NCBI RefSeq assembly: GCF_016919405.1
Contig: NZ_CP070352.1
Location: 1,240,001 to 1,304,000 of the forward strand
Direction of reading: 5' to 3'
Length of the DNA stretch: 64,000 nucleotides
Source: Ensifer sp. PDNC004
GTDB lineage: Bacteria; Pseudomonadota; Alphaproteobacteria; Rhizobiales; Rhizobiaceae
In this document: positions 46,631 through 55,566 of the stretch, piece after piece
Layout of the letters: every line of letters begins with the position of its first letter
How positions within the stretch are numbered: the stretch's first letter is position 1
Notes under the pieces: model-generated
The model's database searches: none
Told to the model about the DNA's origin: nothing
The model's input: only the letters and a program-made list of their open reading frames with translations
Translations under genes and position numbers: made by a program

Positions 46631-49123
46631 ATGCCATATTCGAATACGACCGGCCGCCGCCGCCAATCCGGAATTTTCAGCCTGCTGATGGCAGGCACCG
46701 TTTTTGCCCTCACCACGACTGTCGCGCTCGCGCAAGATGCGTTGCGGTACCCGGTCGACGTGCCCGCGGGCAAACTGACGACCGCCGTCAACCGCCTGGC
46801 CGCGCAGCTCAAGCTGCAGGTGGTGTTCGACAGCTCGGTCGCCTCAGGTGTCACCACGCCAGGCCTTTCCGGCGAGATGACGGCCGAAGAGGCGCTGGCG
46901 CGGCTGCTAAGCGGAACGGGTATCCGCTATCGCTTCGTCGGCGGCTCGACGGTGAAGCTGATGGGTGCCGTGGAAGCCGCGCCGCCGGCAGACGGCGAAG
47001 GCACGAAGCTCGCACCCATCGTCGCCCGCGGCGACGCCAAGGACGGTGACCGTGCGCCGAACATCGCGGTTCTTGACGCCGAGGATATCGAAAAGGCCCA
47101 GGCATCGAGCCTTCCGGAATTGCTGCAGAAGACGCCCGGCGTGTCGATGGGCGGTGGCGTGCGCCTCGAAGGACAGACGCTCGCCATTCGCGGTTTTGCC
47201 CGGCAGTCGGACGTTCGCATCATCCTCGACGGCGCGCCGAAGAACTTCGAGAAATACGATCAAGGCACCGTCTTCATCGAGCCCGAACTGCTCAAGCGCG
47301 TGGAGATCGAAAAGGGCGCGACGTCGGTGCGCTACGGCAATGGCGGCTTCGGCGGCACGGTGCTGATGGAGACCAAGGACGCGGCCGACATGCTCCGGCC
47401 GGGCGAAGAATGGGGCGTCTGGGCCAAGTCCGGTTTCCAGAGCGCCAACAAGCAGTTTCTCGAAACCGGCGCGCTCTACGGAAAGTCGGATTTCGGCGGC
47501 CCGATCACCTATGACGGCCTTCTGGCGGGCACGTGGCGCAAGAGCGACGACATGCGCGTCGGCGGCGGAGAGGTCTACAACTATTCCAACTCGAAGCTGA
47601 CCTCCCTGCTTGCCAATGTCGGTGCCGTATATGACGGTCATGAGATCAGGGGCACGGTCGCCTACGGCCAGAACGACAACTGGGGACCCGTGGCCGCCAT
47701 CCGCGGCCAGTCGGCGCCGTCGGACTACAACATCACCCGCTATGGCTACAAGGAAGCGATGCGCCGGCTGCTCACCTGGCGCGAAATCGAGGATTTCACC
47801 TCGACGCTCACCTACACCTACACCGGCGACAGCGACCTGGTGAACTACCGCATGATGGGAAGCTTCTCGTCGACCGGCCAGCATGCCAGGCGGCCCGACA
47901 TTCCGGGGCTCAATCCCAGCGCATCCGTCGGCGGCTACGAAAACGACGCCACCTACACCGACATCAAGTTCGAAGCGGAGAACACCTCCAATTTCTCGCT
48001 CGGCGGCCTGTCGCACAGCCTGAACTATGGCATTCAGTACCTCGATCATGACCGTGATATCTGGATGTACGACATCGCCAATCGCACCCAGGCCCAGTAC
48101 AACTACGGCTACTACGCCCCGTGGTTCATGCCGGAGGGCACGCAAAGGACCTTTGCCGCCCTCGTACGCGACCGGATCGAACTGACCGACACGTTCACCG
48201 TGACGCCCGGCTTGCGCTATGACCATGTGCGTTCGAAGGGCGTGCCGAACGCGGCGCCGCGATTCAACAATCCGCTGGCCGGCCACGACTATTCCGCAGT
48301 CTCCCACCAGGGCGTGACGCCGGCGATCAGCCTGGCATGGGAAGCGACGCCGTCGGTGCGGTTCTTCGCCGACTGGGCCTATGCGATGCGCGTGCCCAAC
48401 ATCGACGAACTCTATTCGACCCAGAGCGCTCTCACCAAGGCGTCCGGCACCAGCCGCGGCCTGGAGGTCGAGCGCAACAGTACCTTCAACATCGGCGTCG
48501 ACTTCAGCTTCAACGACGTGCTGACGACCGACGACATGCTGTCGACGCGCATCTCGGTCTACAATAACCACGTCTCAAACCCGGTAACGCGCCGGTTCGG
48601 CACGGCCAACCTCGCCGACGTTACCGGCAACGTGCCGTTCTACTGGAACACGCCGTCCTACGATATCCGCGGTATCGAGTGGCAGGCGCATTACGAGACC
48701 GAGCGCCTGTTCGGCGATCTCGGCGTGTCCTGGATGACCGGCGAGCGGACCGGAGCGGTCAACAACGTCTGGGGGCCGGACACCTATATCAACGATCTGG
48801 CGCCCCTGACCGTGATCGCGACGGCCGGGATCAAGGTGCCGGACCGGGATCTCGCCTTCGGCTGGACGGGCAGCTTCGTCGACGACCAGAACCGCACACC
48901 CTATAACCAGGGGGGACAGACCTATGCGCGGCCCCCGAGCGCCGGCTATGCGGTGCACGGCCTCTTCCTCGACTGGACGCCGACATCGGGCTTCATGCAA
49001 GGCGGCGAAGTGCATCTCGCCGTCGACAACATCTTCGACAAATATTACGAGCCCTATCTCAGCGACGGGATCTCGGCGATGCCCGGCCGCAACTTCAAGA
49101 TCGCGATCAGCCGCAAGTTCTGA
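46631..49123 (+). CDS. TonB-dependent receptor with STN signalling domain (heme/hemoglobin type)
   Basis: 830-residue outer-membrane receptor. A signal peptide ends near TTVALAQ; the STN domain (about 38-110: LRYPVDVPAGKLTTAVNRLAAQLKLQVVFDSSVASGVTTPGLSGEMTAEEALARLLSGTGI) marks a receptor that signals to FecR. The plug (about 140-260) contains LPELLQKTPGVSMGGG and EIEKGATSVRYGNGGFGGTV, and the barrel ends in NFKIAISRKF with terminal Phe. Barrel sequences near HLAVDNIFDKYYEPYLSDG resemble the TonB heme/hemoglobin receptor group, so heme or a heme protein is the likely ligand, with a ferric siderophore as the alternative. Confidence 0.9.
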   Translation: MPYSNTTGRRRQSGIFSLLMAGTVFALTTTVALAQDALRYPVDVPAGKLTTAVNRLAAQLKLQVVFDSSVASGVTTPGLSGEMTAEEALARLLSGTGIRYRFVGGSTVKLMGAVEAAPPADGEGTKLAPIVARGDAKDGDRAPNIAVLDAEDIEKAQASSLPELLQKTPGVSMGGGVRLEGQTLAIRGFARQSDVRIILDGAPKNFEKYDQGTVFIEPELLKRVEIEKGATSVRYGNGGFGGTVLMETKDAADMLRPGEEWGVWAKSGFQSANKQFLETGALYGKSDFGGPITYDGLLAGTWRKSDDMRVGGGEVYNYSNSKLTSLLANVGAVYDGHEIRGTVAYGQNDNWGPVAAIRGQSAPSDYNITRYGYKEAMRRLLTWREIEDFTSTLTYTYTGDSDLVNYRMMGSFSSTGQHARRPDIPGLNPSASVGGYENDATYTDIKFEAENTSNFSLGGLSHSLNYGIQYLDHDRDIWMYDIANRTQAQYNYGYYAPWFMPEGTQRTFAALVRDRIELTDTFTVTPGLRYDHVRSKGVPNAAPRFNNPLAGHDYSAVSHQGVTPAISLAWEATPSVRFFADWAYAMRVPNIDELYSTQSALTKASGTSRGLEVERNSTFNIGVDFSFNDVLTTDDMLSTRISVYNNHVSNPVTRRFGTANLADVTGNVPFYWNTPSYDIRGIEWQAHYETERLFGDLGVSWMTGERTGAVNNVWGPDTYINDLAPLTVIATAGIKVPDRDLAFGWTGSFVDDQNRTPYNQGGQTYARPPSAGYAVHGLFLDWTPTSGFMQGGEVHLAVDNIFDKYYEPYLSDGISAMPGRNFKIAISRKF

Positions 49124-49299
49124 CCGTCACGGAGGCTCGACCGGTTCGCATGCGGGCCGGTCAAATTTCTTCGTACGTCCCTCCACGCAGCAGTGGCGCT
49201 TGATTGCGGGGCTCCGCCCGGCTCTGTGTGTAAAGTTGCGCGCAATCGCGTATGAGCTTGCCAATCCTTGCTTGACAGGCGTCGATTGCCCGTATCTTA

Positions 49300-49324
49300 A
49301 TCATGCTCTCAGATTGAGCATGAT
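49300..49324 (+). promoter_or_regulatory. Leader hairpin P1
   Basis: ATCATGCTC (49300-49308) pairs perfectly with GAGCATGAT (49316-49324) around a 7-base loop TCAGATT. A second small hairpin, GACC/GGTC at 49339-49351, follows. Two adjacent hairpins are what ANTAR proteins recognise, although the loops seen here are not the strict hexaloop with A1 and G4. Confidence 0.45.
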
Positions 49325-49365
49325 CAATCCATTCACATGACCTCGATGGTCGACGGGCAGTTTGG

Positions 49366-49412
49366 CCCCATGATGCCCCCATCTTCGATGGGCACGGCGT
49401 CGTGGGGTTTTT
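49366..49412 (+). terminator. Leader terminator upstream of amiC-like gene
   Basis: CCCCA at 49366-49370 pairs with TGGGG at 49403-49407; inside, GATGCC pairs with GGCGTC (one wobble) and CCCATC with GATGGG. TTTTTGG and TTTTTGG follow directly. It ends 17 bases before the start codon of the operon's first gene, so it must be bypassed for expression. Confidence 0.78.
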
Positions 49413-49428
49413 GGTTTTTGGCGGGTAC

Positions 49429-50565
49429 ATGAGCGGCGCGGTAAAGATCGGCATCCTCTATTCGACCACCGGACCCTACGGGACGATGGGCCGCGACTGT
49501 CGCGACGGCGCGGAACTGGCAATCGAGGAGATCGCGGCAAGCCATCCGGGCCGGATCGAACCGGTTTTCATCGATCCGGAAGCCAATATCGACCGCTATC
49601 TCGAAGGCGCCAGATCGCTGCTGCGCGATCACGGATGCCGCCACATCATCGGCACCATCACCTCGCTCGCCCGCAAGGAGGTCATTCCGCTCGTCGAAAA
49701 GCACGACGGCCTGCTCTGGTACATGTGCCCCTATGAGGGTTTCGAAGCCAACGACAATGTCATCTACACGGGCGGCTGCCCGAACCAGCATTTGCTGCCC
49801 TTGCTCGACTATCTGCTGCCGCGCTTCGGCAACCGGCCCTATCTGATCGGCGCCAACTATGTCTGGGGCTGGGAAATGAACCGCCTGGCGCGAGAACTGG
49901 TGGAGGAGGCCGGCGGTGCCATCCTCGGCGAGCGCTATCTGCCGCTCGAGGAAACCGCGGTCGAACGCATCGTCGCCGAAATCGAGCAGCGTCGGCCGAG
50001 CTTTATCCTCAACAACCTCGTGGGGCCTTCCAGCTACGCCTTCCATGCGGCGATCCGGGCGCTGGCCGAACGCAACCCCGCCTTCCGCCCGGAAAATTGC
50101 CCGGTCGTCAGCTGCGACCTGCAGGAATGCGAGTTGACGGATATCGGCCTCGGGGTTGCGACCGGCCAGCTGTGCGCCGCTTCCTACTTCGACACGGTGG
50201 TCTCGCCCGATAATGCGGCCTTCAAGCTGCGCGTCGCCAGTCGCTTCGGACCCGGGCGGCGCATTTCCAGCCTGTTTGCCAGCGCCTATGCTTCCGTCAA
50301 GCTCTGCGCCGAGGCGATCATCGAGGCGGGCGCCGACGACCCCGCGACGATCACGCAGCTCGTTTCGGCCGCGCCGCATCAGAGCGTGCTTGGCCCGCTC
50401 AGGATCGATCCGCAGACCCACCATGCGGCGTTGCCGTTCCATCTCGGCCGCATCAGCGACGACGGCGGCTTCGACATCGTCACGTCGCTGCCGTCGATTG
50501 CCGCCGACCCCTATCTGACCGGCCAGCGCAAGCGCAAGGCGCCCCAATTGCGGATCGTCTCATGA
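49429..50565 (+). CDS. AmiC-like amide-sensing protein (periplasmic-binding fold, no signal peptide)
   Basis: 378-residue protein of the AmiC/branched-chain-type binding family (VKIGILYSTTGPYGTMGRDCRDGAELAIEEI; GTITSLARKEVIPLVEKHDGLLWYMCPYEGFEANDNVIYTGGCPNQHLLPLL). It lacks a signal peptide, as expected for a cytoplasmic ligand sensor that holds an AmiR-type antiterminator inactive until the amide binds. Its stop overlaps the AmiR-like gene (ATGA), the same pairing as amiC-amiR in Pseudomonas. ATG 49429 is preferred to GTG 49402, which lies in the terminator. The likely ligand is a short amide, given the acetamidase gene downstream. Confidence 0.88.
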   Translation: MSGAVKIGILYSTTGPYGTMGRDCRDGAELAIEEIAASHPGRIEPVFIDPEANIDRYLEGARSLLRDHGCRHIIGTITSLARKEVIPLVEKHDGLLWYMCPYEGFEANDNVIYTGGCPNQHLLPLLDYLLPRFGNRPYLIGANYVWGWEMNRLARELVEEAGGAILGERYLPLEETAVERIVAEIEQRRPSFILNNLVGPSSYAFHAAIRALAERNPAFRPENCPVVSCDLQECELTDIGLGVATGQLCAASYFDTVVSPDNAAFKLRVASRFGPGRRISSLFASAYASVKLCAEAIIEAGADDPATITQLVSAAPHQSVLGPLRIDPQTHHAALPFHLGRISDDGGFDIVTSLPSIAADPYLTGQRKRKAPQLRIVS

Positions 50566-51143
50566 GGGAAACACCGAACTTCACCGGCTGGCGTGCGGCG
50601 ATCCTGCACCGCGAAGACCAGACGACGGAGCGGCTCGTGCGACAGCTCAAGCTCTTCGGCTTCGACGTCACCGTGCAATGGCAGCCGCTTGATGCGCGCG
50701 ACCTGCCCCACATCATCCTCGTCGACGCCGACCAGGGTTGGAGCGGGCTGTTGCCCTGGAAGGACGAACAGGCGCCGCGGCCGTTGATCGCCCTGCTCGG
50801 CTCGGAAGCGCCGGGCCGGGTCGCCTGGGCGATGGGGCAGGGGGCTGCGGCCATCATCGCCAAACCCGTCGCCTCGTCGGCGGTCTATCCGGCACTGGTC
50901 ATGGCCGTCGGCATCCACCAGGAACGCCGGGCCGTTGCCGACAAGGTCGCCCATCTTGAAGAACGCGTGCGCATGCGCCCGCTCGTTCATGCCGCCGTAC
51001 AGAAGATCGGCCAGGCCTGCCATGTCGACGAGGAGCGCGCCTACGGCATCCTGCGCAATTGCGCGATGAAGAAGCGCCTGTCGATGGAGCAGGTCGCCGG
51101 TTCCATCCTCGGCGGTGCCGAGCCGCTGCCGGAGGCCGGTTGA
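50562..51143 (+). CDS. AmiR-like ANTAR-domain antiterminator
   Basis: 193-residue RNA-binding regulator. The N-terminal pseudo-receiver domain (about 1-125) keeps the fold but not a clear phosphorylation site. A short coiled coil (about 128-145) leads to the C-terminal ANTAR domain (HAAVQKIGQACHVDEERAYGILRNCAMKKRLSMEQVAGSILGG), which binds nascent RNA and stops terminator formation. It overlaps the sensor gene upstream and the permease gene downstream (TGATG). The expected target is the terminator at 49366-49412. Confidence 0.87.
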   Translation: MRETPNFTGWRAAILHREDQTTERLVRQLKLFGFDVTVQWQPLDARDLPHIILVDADQGWSGLLPWKDEQAPRPLIALLGSEAPGRVAWAMGQGAAAIIAKPVASSAVYPALVMAVGIHQERRAVADKVAHLEERVRMRPLVHAAVQKIGQACHVDEERAYGILRNCAMKKRLSMEQVAGSILGGAEPLPEAG

Positions 51144-51991
51144 TGCAGGTTCTGAAATCCATGCTCAGGCAGCCGGCAGCGCTGTTCGGTCTCGTCGTCG
51201 TGGCGCTTGTCGTCCTGCTCGCTTTGGCCGCGCCGCTGATTGCGCCCTATAGCCCGGACGAGCAGATGTTCGACGGGCTGACGCTCGAGGGCGCGCCGCT
51301 GCCGCCGAGCGCGCAGTTCCTGCTCGGTACCGACACGCTCGGCCGCGATCTCTTTTCGCGCCTGCTCTACGGCGCCCGAACCTCGCTCGTCATCGGCCTC
51401 GTTGCCAACGGCGTCGCCGTCTCGATCGGTCTCATGATCGGCATTCTTTCGGGCTACATGCGGGGTCTGGTCGGCAATGCGCTGATGCGCTTTACCGATC
51501 TGATGATGGCGTTCCCGGCGCTGCTGCTGGCGATCGTTCTTGCGGCCCTGCTTCGCCCGAGCCTCTGGATCGTTGCCATGGTGATCGCGCTGGTCAATTG
51601 GGTCCAGGTCGCCCGCATCGTCTATACTGAGACCCGCGGCCTCGTCGAACGCGACTTCATCCTCGCCGAGCGCTCGCTCGGTGCCGGACACGGCCGCATT
51701 CTCTTTCACCACATCCTGCCGCATCTGGTGCCGACGGCGATCGTTTGGGGCACGCTCGGGATCGCGACGACGGTGCTGCTCGAAGCGACGCTCTCCTTCC
51801 TCGGTATCGGCGTGCAGCCGCCGACGCCCTCCTGGGGCAACATCATCTTCGAAAGCCAGAGCTACTTTCAGGCTGCCCCCTGGCTGGTCTTCATCCCCGG
51901 CGCCGTCATCCTCTTGACCGCGCTCTCCTTCAACCTGGTTGGTGATGCCCTTCGCGATATCCTCGACCCGACACAGCGCGGGAGGGGTTGA
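51143..51991 (+). CDS. ABC transporter permease (DppC type)
   Basis: 282-residue permease; GGAGG at 51131-51135 gives ATG 51143, overlapping the antiterminator stop by one base. It has an N-terminal helix (ALFGLVVVALVVLLALAAPLIAPYSP), the FLLGTDTLGRDLFSRLLYGARTSLVIGL signature and the EAA loop ERDFILAERSLGAGHGRILFHHILPHLVP. It lacks the long periplasmic insertion of the permease at 4773. The order permease C before permease B is inverted relative to most dpp operons. Confidence 0.88.
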   Translation: MQVLKSMLRQPAALFGLVVVALVVLLALAAPLIAPYSPDEQMFDGLTLEGAPLPPSAQFLLGTDTLGRDLFSRLLYGARTSLVIGLVANGVAVSIGLMIGILSGYMRGLVGNALMRFTDLMMAFPALLLAIVLAALLRPSLWIVAMVIALVNWVQVARIVYTETRGLVERDFILAERSLGAGHGRILFHHILPHLVPTAIVWGTLGIATTVLLEATLSFLGIGVQPPTPSWGNIIFESQSYFQAAPWLVFIPGAVILLTALSFNLVGDALRDILDPTQRGRG

Positions 51992-51992
51992 G

Positions 51993-52913
51993 ATGGCATT
52001 TCTCCTGCTGCGCCGTCTCGTCCAGACCGCGCTCATCCTGCTCGGCGTTGCCGCGATCACCTTCCTGCTGCTCTACGCGCTTCCGGCCGATCCGGCCCGC
52101 ATGATCGCCGGGCGCAGCGCGACGGCGCAGACGGTCGCCAATATCCGCCGCGAACTCGGGCTCGACCAGCCGCTGCTCGTGCAGTTCTGGAGCTATCTGC
52201 AGGGGCTGGTGCAGGGCGACCTCGGCCGCTCCTATGCGCAGAAGACCGATGTCGGCACGCTGATAGCGGCGCGCCTGCCGGCAACGCTGATCCTGATGGC
52301 GGCCGGCATCTTCGTCGAAGTCCTGCTCGGGGTGTTTCTCGGTGTCGTCGCGGCCATCCGGCGCGGCGGTTTCGTCGATCGGCTGGTGATGATGGCGTCC
52401 TTCGTCGGTGTCTCGGCGCCGCAATTCGTCGCTGCGCTGCTGCTGCTCTATGTCTTCGCGGTCACGCTCGCCTGGTTCCCGATGAGCGGCTTCGGCAGTT
52501 TCGCCCATGTGGTCCTGCCGGCCCTGACGCTCGGCATTCTCGGCGCTGGCTGGTATGCACGCATGGTGCGCTCGGCGATGATCGATGTCTTGAACCAGGA
52601 CTATGTGCGCACCGCACGCGCCAAGGGTCTATCGTCGTTCCGCATCATCTTTCGCCATGCGCTGCCGAACGCGCTTCTGCCCGTCATCGCCATGATCGGC
52701 ATCGATATCGGCCAGTTCATGAGCGGGGTCGTCGTCGTCGAGGCCGTCTATGGCTGGCCGGGCATCGGACAGCTCGCCTGGCAGGCGATCCAGCAGGTCG
52801 ACATTCCGATCATCATGGGGGTGACGCTCGTCTCCGCGCTGGCGATCGTACTCGGCAATCTCCTTGCCGACCTCGTCGCCCCACTCATCGATCCGCGCAT
52901 CCGCGCCCGCTAA
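51993..52913 (+). CDS. ABC transporter permease (DppB type)
   Basis: 306-residue partner permease. Start ATG 51993 follows GGAGGGG, one base after the previous stop. N-terminal helix LVQTALILLGVAAITFLLLYALPADPARMIAG, the cytoplasmic EAA loop QDYVRTARAKGLSSFRIIFRHALPNALLPVIAM and the C-terminal VEAVYGWPGIGQLAWQAI are family hallmarks. Confidence 0.9.
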   Translation: MAFLLLRRLVQTALILLGVAAITFLLLYALPADPARMIAGRSATAQTVANIRRELGLDQPLLVQFWSYLQGLVQGDLGRSYAQKTDVGTLIAARLPATLILMAAGIFVEVLLGVFLGVVAAIRRGGFVDRLVMMASFVGVSAPQFVAALLLLYVFAVTLAWFPMSGFGSFAHVVLPALTLGILGAGWYARMVRSAMIDVLNQDYVRTARAKGLSSFRIIFRHALPNALLPVIAMIGIDIGQFMSGVVVVEAVYGWPGIGQLAWQAIQQVDIPIIMGVTLVSALAIVLGNLLADLVAPLIDPRIRAR

Positions 52914-52942
52914 TCCGAAACCAACCAAAAAGGGGAACAACA

Positions 52943-54562
52943 ATGTTCAAAAGCTGGCTTCGTACTTCAACCGTCGCTGCGGCACTGCTCGCAGCACCGC
53001 TCTCGGCCCTCGCACAGGACGCGCCGAAACAGGGTGGCGACATCGTCATCACCTACAAGGACGATATCGCCACGCTCGATCCCGCCATAGGCTACGACTG
53101 GGTCAACTGGTCGATGATCAAGAGCCTGTTCTCGCGCCTGATGGACTATAAGCCGGGCACCACAGAGCTGGTGCCGTCGCTCGCCGAAACCTTCGAGGTC
53201 GCGCCGGATGGCCTGACCTATACGTTCAAGCTGCGCAAGGGCGTGAAATTCACCAACGGACGCGAGATCGTCGCCTCGGACGTGAAATATTCGATCGAAC
53301 GCGCGGTCGATCCCAAGACCCAAGGTCCGGGCGCCGGCTTCTTCGGCGCGATCAAGGGCTTCGACGACCTGTCGGGCGGCAAGGCGGCAACGCTGGAAGG
53401 CATCGAAGCGCCGGATGATCAGACCGTTGTCTTCCACCTGTCGCGTCCGGACGCGACCTTCCTGCACGTGCTCGCCGTCAACTTCGCCTCGGTCGTGCCG
53501 AAGGAAGCGGTCGAAGCCGCCGCCGGCGACTTCGGCAAGAAGCCGGTCGGTTCCGGCACCTTCATCCTCAAGGATTGGACCGTCGGCCAGAGCCTGACCT
53601 TCGAGCGCAACCCCGACTATTTCGTCAAGGACATGCCGCGCATCGACAAGTTCACGGTCGAGGTTGGCCAGGAGCCGCTGGTGGCATTGCTGCGCCTGCA
53701 GAAGGGCGAGGTCGACATTGCCGGCGACGGCATTCCGCCGGCCAAATTCCTCGAAATCAAGAACTCGCCGGAGGGCGCGGAGATCATCGTCGACGGGCAG
53801 CAGCTGCATACCGGCTATGTCACGCTCAACACCAAGGTGAAGCCCTTCGACGACGTCAAGGTTCGCCAGGCCGTCAACATGGCGATCAACAAGGAACGCA
53901 TCACCCGCATCCTCAATGGTCGCGCGACGCCCGCCAACCAGCCGCTGCCGCCGCTGATGCCGGGCTACGACAAGGCGTTCACCGGCTATGGCTATGACGT
54001 CGAGAAGGCGAAGGCGCTGCTCGCCGAGGCCGGACATGGCGATGGTTTCGAGACGGTGCTCTATTCGACCAACACCGATCCGCAGCCGCGCATCGCCCAG
54101 GCGATCCAGCAGGATCTGGCCGCCATCGGCATCAAGGCGGAAGTTCGGGCGCTCGCCCAGGCCAACGTCATCGCCGCTGGCGGCACGGAAGGCGAGGCGC
54201 CGATGATCTGGTCGGGTGGCATGGCCTGGATCGCCGACTTCCCGGATCCGTCCAACTTCTATGGCCCGATCCTCGGCTGCTCCGGTGCGGTCCAGGGCGG
54301 CTGGAACTGGTCGTGGTACTGCAACGAGGCGCTCGACAAGCGTGCGGTCGCAGCCGACTCCATGTCCGATCCGGCAAAGGCTGCCGAACGCCAGGCGGAG
54401 TGGGGGAAGATCTTCACCGACATCATGGCCGATGCGCCCTGGGTTCCCGTCACCAACGAGCGCCGCGTCGTCGCCAAGTCGCCGCGCATGGGCGGCGAGG
54501 GCGAGATCTACGTCGATCCGACCCGGGTCATCAACTACGACGCCATCTTCGTGAAGCAATAA
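52943..54562 (+). CDS. ABC transporter substrate-binding protein, family 5
   Basis: 539-residue periplasmic binding protein of normal length for SBP_bac_5. The signal peptide is SWLRTSTVAAALLAAPLSALAQ. Typical motifs are GGDIVITYKDDIATLDPAIGYDW, LAETFEVAPDGLTYTFKLRKGVKFTNGREIVASDVKYSIERAVDP and VRQAVNMAINKERITRILNGRATPANQPLPP. The linked amide sensor and acetamidase suggest it binds an amide-bearing compound or a short peptide-like amide; this is inference. A terminator-like hairpin follows. Confidence 0.88.
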   Translation: MFKSWLRTSTVAAALLAAPLSALAQDAPKQGGDIVITYKDDIATLDPAIGYDWVNWSMIKSLFSRLMDYKPGTTELVPSLAETFEVAPDGLTYTFKLRKGVKFTNGREIVASDVKYSIERAVDPKTQGPGAGFFGAIKGFDDLSGGKAATLEGIEAPDDQTVVFHLSRPDATFLHVLAVNFASVVPKEAVEAAAGDFGKKPVGSGTFILKDWTVGQSLTFERNPDYFVKDMPRIDKFTVEVGQEPLVALLRLQKGEVDIAGDGIPPAKFLEIKNSPEGAEIIVDGQQLHTGYVTLNTKVKPFDDVKVRQAVNMAINKERITRILNGRATPANQPLPPLMPGYDKAFTGYGYDVEKAKALLAEAGHGDGFETVLYSTNTDPQPRIAQAIQQDLAAIGIKAEVRALAQANVIAAGGTEGEAPMIWSGGMAWIADFPDPSNFYGPILGCSGAVQGGWNWSWYCNEALDKRAVAADSMSDPAKAAERQAEWGKIFTDIMADAPWVPVTNERRVVAKSPRMGGEGEIYVDPTRVINYDAIFVKQ

Positions 54563-54568
54563 GCGGCG

Positions 54569-54602
54569 GGCTCCCCGGGACACGTTTTCGGGGAGCCTTT
54601 CT
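54569..54602 (+). terminator. Intra-operon terminator-like hairpin
   Basis: GGCTCCCCG (54569-54577) pairs perfectly with CGGGGAGCC (54589-54597) around an 11-base loop, then TTTCTT. It lies between the binding protein and the acetamidase, so it would lower expression of the downstream genes relative to the binding protein. Confidence 0.75.
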
Positions 54603-54621
54603 TACGTTTGGGAGAGAGTCC

Positions 54622-55566
54622 ATGTGCGTTGCCTGCACACACACCGTCCATCGCGCCAAGCACCACTTCGGCTGGAACCGCGACTTCAAGCCGACGCTGA
54701 TCGCCAAGCCCGGTGAGACCATCCATTTCGAATGCCTCGATTCCTCCGGCGGCCAGCTTGGCGCCGGCTCGACGCTGGAGACTTTGGCCTCGCTCGATTT
54801 CGACAGGATCAACCCGGTGACGGGTCCTGTTTATGTCGAGGGCGCAAAACCCGGCGACGCACTGAAAGTGACGATCCGCCGCTTCGTTCCCTCGGGTGTA
54901 GGCTGGACGGCCAATATTCCGGGCTTCGGCCTGCTCGCCGATCAGTTCACCGATCCGGCGTTGCACATGTGGTCCTATGATGCCAACACCATGGCGCCGG
55001 CGCTCTATGGGCCGGGCGGGCGCGTGCCGCTGAAGCCGTTTGCCGGCACGATCGGCGTGGCACCGGCAGAACCCGGCCTGCATTCCGTCGTGCCGCCGCG
55101 CCGGGTCGGCGGCAATCTCGACATTCGCGATCTGACATCGGGCGTCACGCTCTATCTGCCCGTCGAGGTCGAGGGCGCGCTGTTCTCGATCGGCGACACG
55201 CACGCGGCGCAGGGCGATGGCGAGGTCTGCGGCACGGCGATCGAAAGCCAGATGGAGGTGGAAGCCACGATCGAGCTCGTCAAGGACGCGCGTCTCGCAA
55301 GCCCCCGCTTCACAACGCCGGGTCCGGTGACCCGTCATCTGGATGCCGCCGGCTATGAGGTGACAACCGGCATCGGCCCGGATCTGATGACCGGCGCGCG
55401 CGAAAGCCTGATGCGCATGATCGACCTGCTTGGCGCCGAACACGGCTTGAGCCCGGTCGATGCCTATCTGCTCTGCTCGGTCTGCGGCGATCTCAGGATC
55501 AGCGAAATCGTCGACCAGCCGAACTGGGTCGTTTCCTTCTACTTCCCGAGGATCGTCTTTTCGTGA
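54622..55566 (+). CDS. Acetamidase/formamidase family protein
   Basis: 314-residue amidohydrolase of the FmdA/AmdA family, which releases ammonia from formamide, acetamide or related short amides. Characteristic stretches are HHFGWNRDFKPTLIAKPGETIHFECLDSSGGQ, NPVTGPVYVEGAKPGDALKVTIRR, PFAGTIGVAPAEPG, GGNLDIRDLTSGVTLYLPVEVEGALFSIGDTHAAQGDGEVCGTAIE and PVDAYLLCSVCGDLRISEIVD. ATG 54622 follows GGGAGAG. Cytoplasmic; it would act on what the surrounding importer brings in. Its stop overlaps the ATPase GTG. Confidence 0.9.
   Translation: MCVACTHTVHRAKHHFGWNRDFKPTLIAKPGETIHFECLDSSGGQLGAGSTLETLASLDFDRINPVTGPVYVEGAKPGDALKVTIRRFVPSGVGWTANIPGFGLLADQFTDPALHMWSYDANTMAPALYGPGGRVPLKPFAGTIGVAPAEPGLHSVVPPRRVGGNLDIRDLTSGVTLYLPVEVEGALFSIGDTHAAQGDGEVCGTAIESQMEVEATIELVKDARLASPRFTTPGPVTRHLDAAGYEVTTGIGPDLMTGARESLMRMIDLLGAEHGLSPVDAYLLCSVCGDLRISEIVDQPNWVVSFYFPRIVFS

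Larger units (their letters stand above)
49124..49428 (+). promoter_or_regulatory. Leader region before the amide operon
   Basis: This 305-base gap contains no gene. From left to right it holds unremarkable sequence, a TTGACA-like -35 near 49272, a 9-bp hairpin at 49300-49324, a small hairpin at 49339-49351 and a strong terminator at 49366-49412. The order fits an antitermination leader read by the ANTAR protein encoded second in the operon. Confidence 0.55.

Noticed and set aside
49339..49351. Canonical ANTAR hexaloop hairpin
   Set aside because: The best fold has a 5-base loop, not a hexaloop with A1 and G4, so I list it only as part of the leader and not as a proven ANTAR site.
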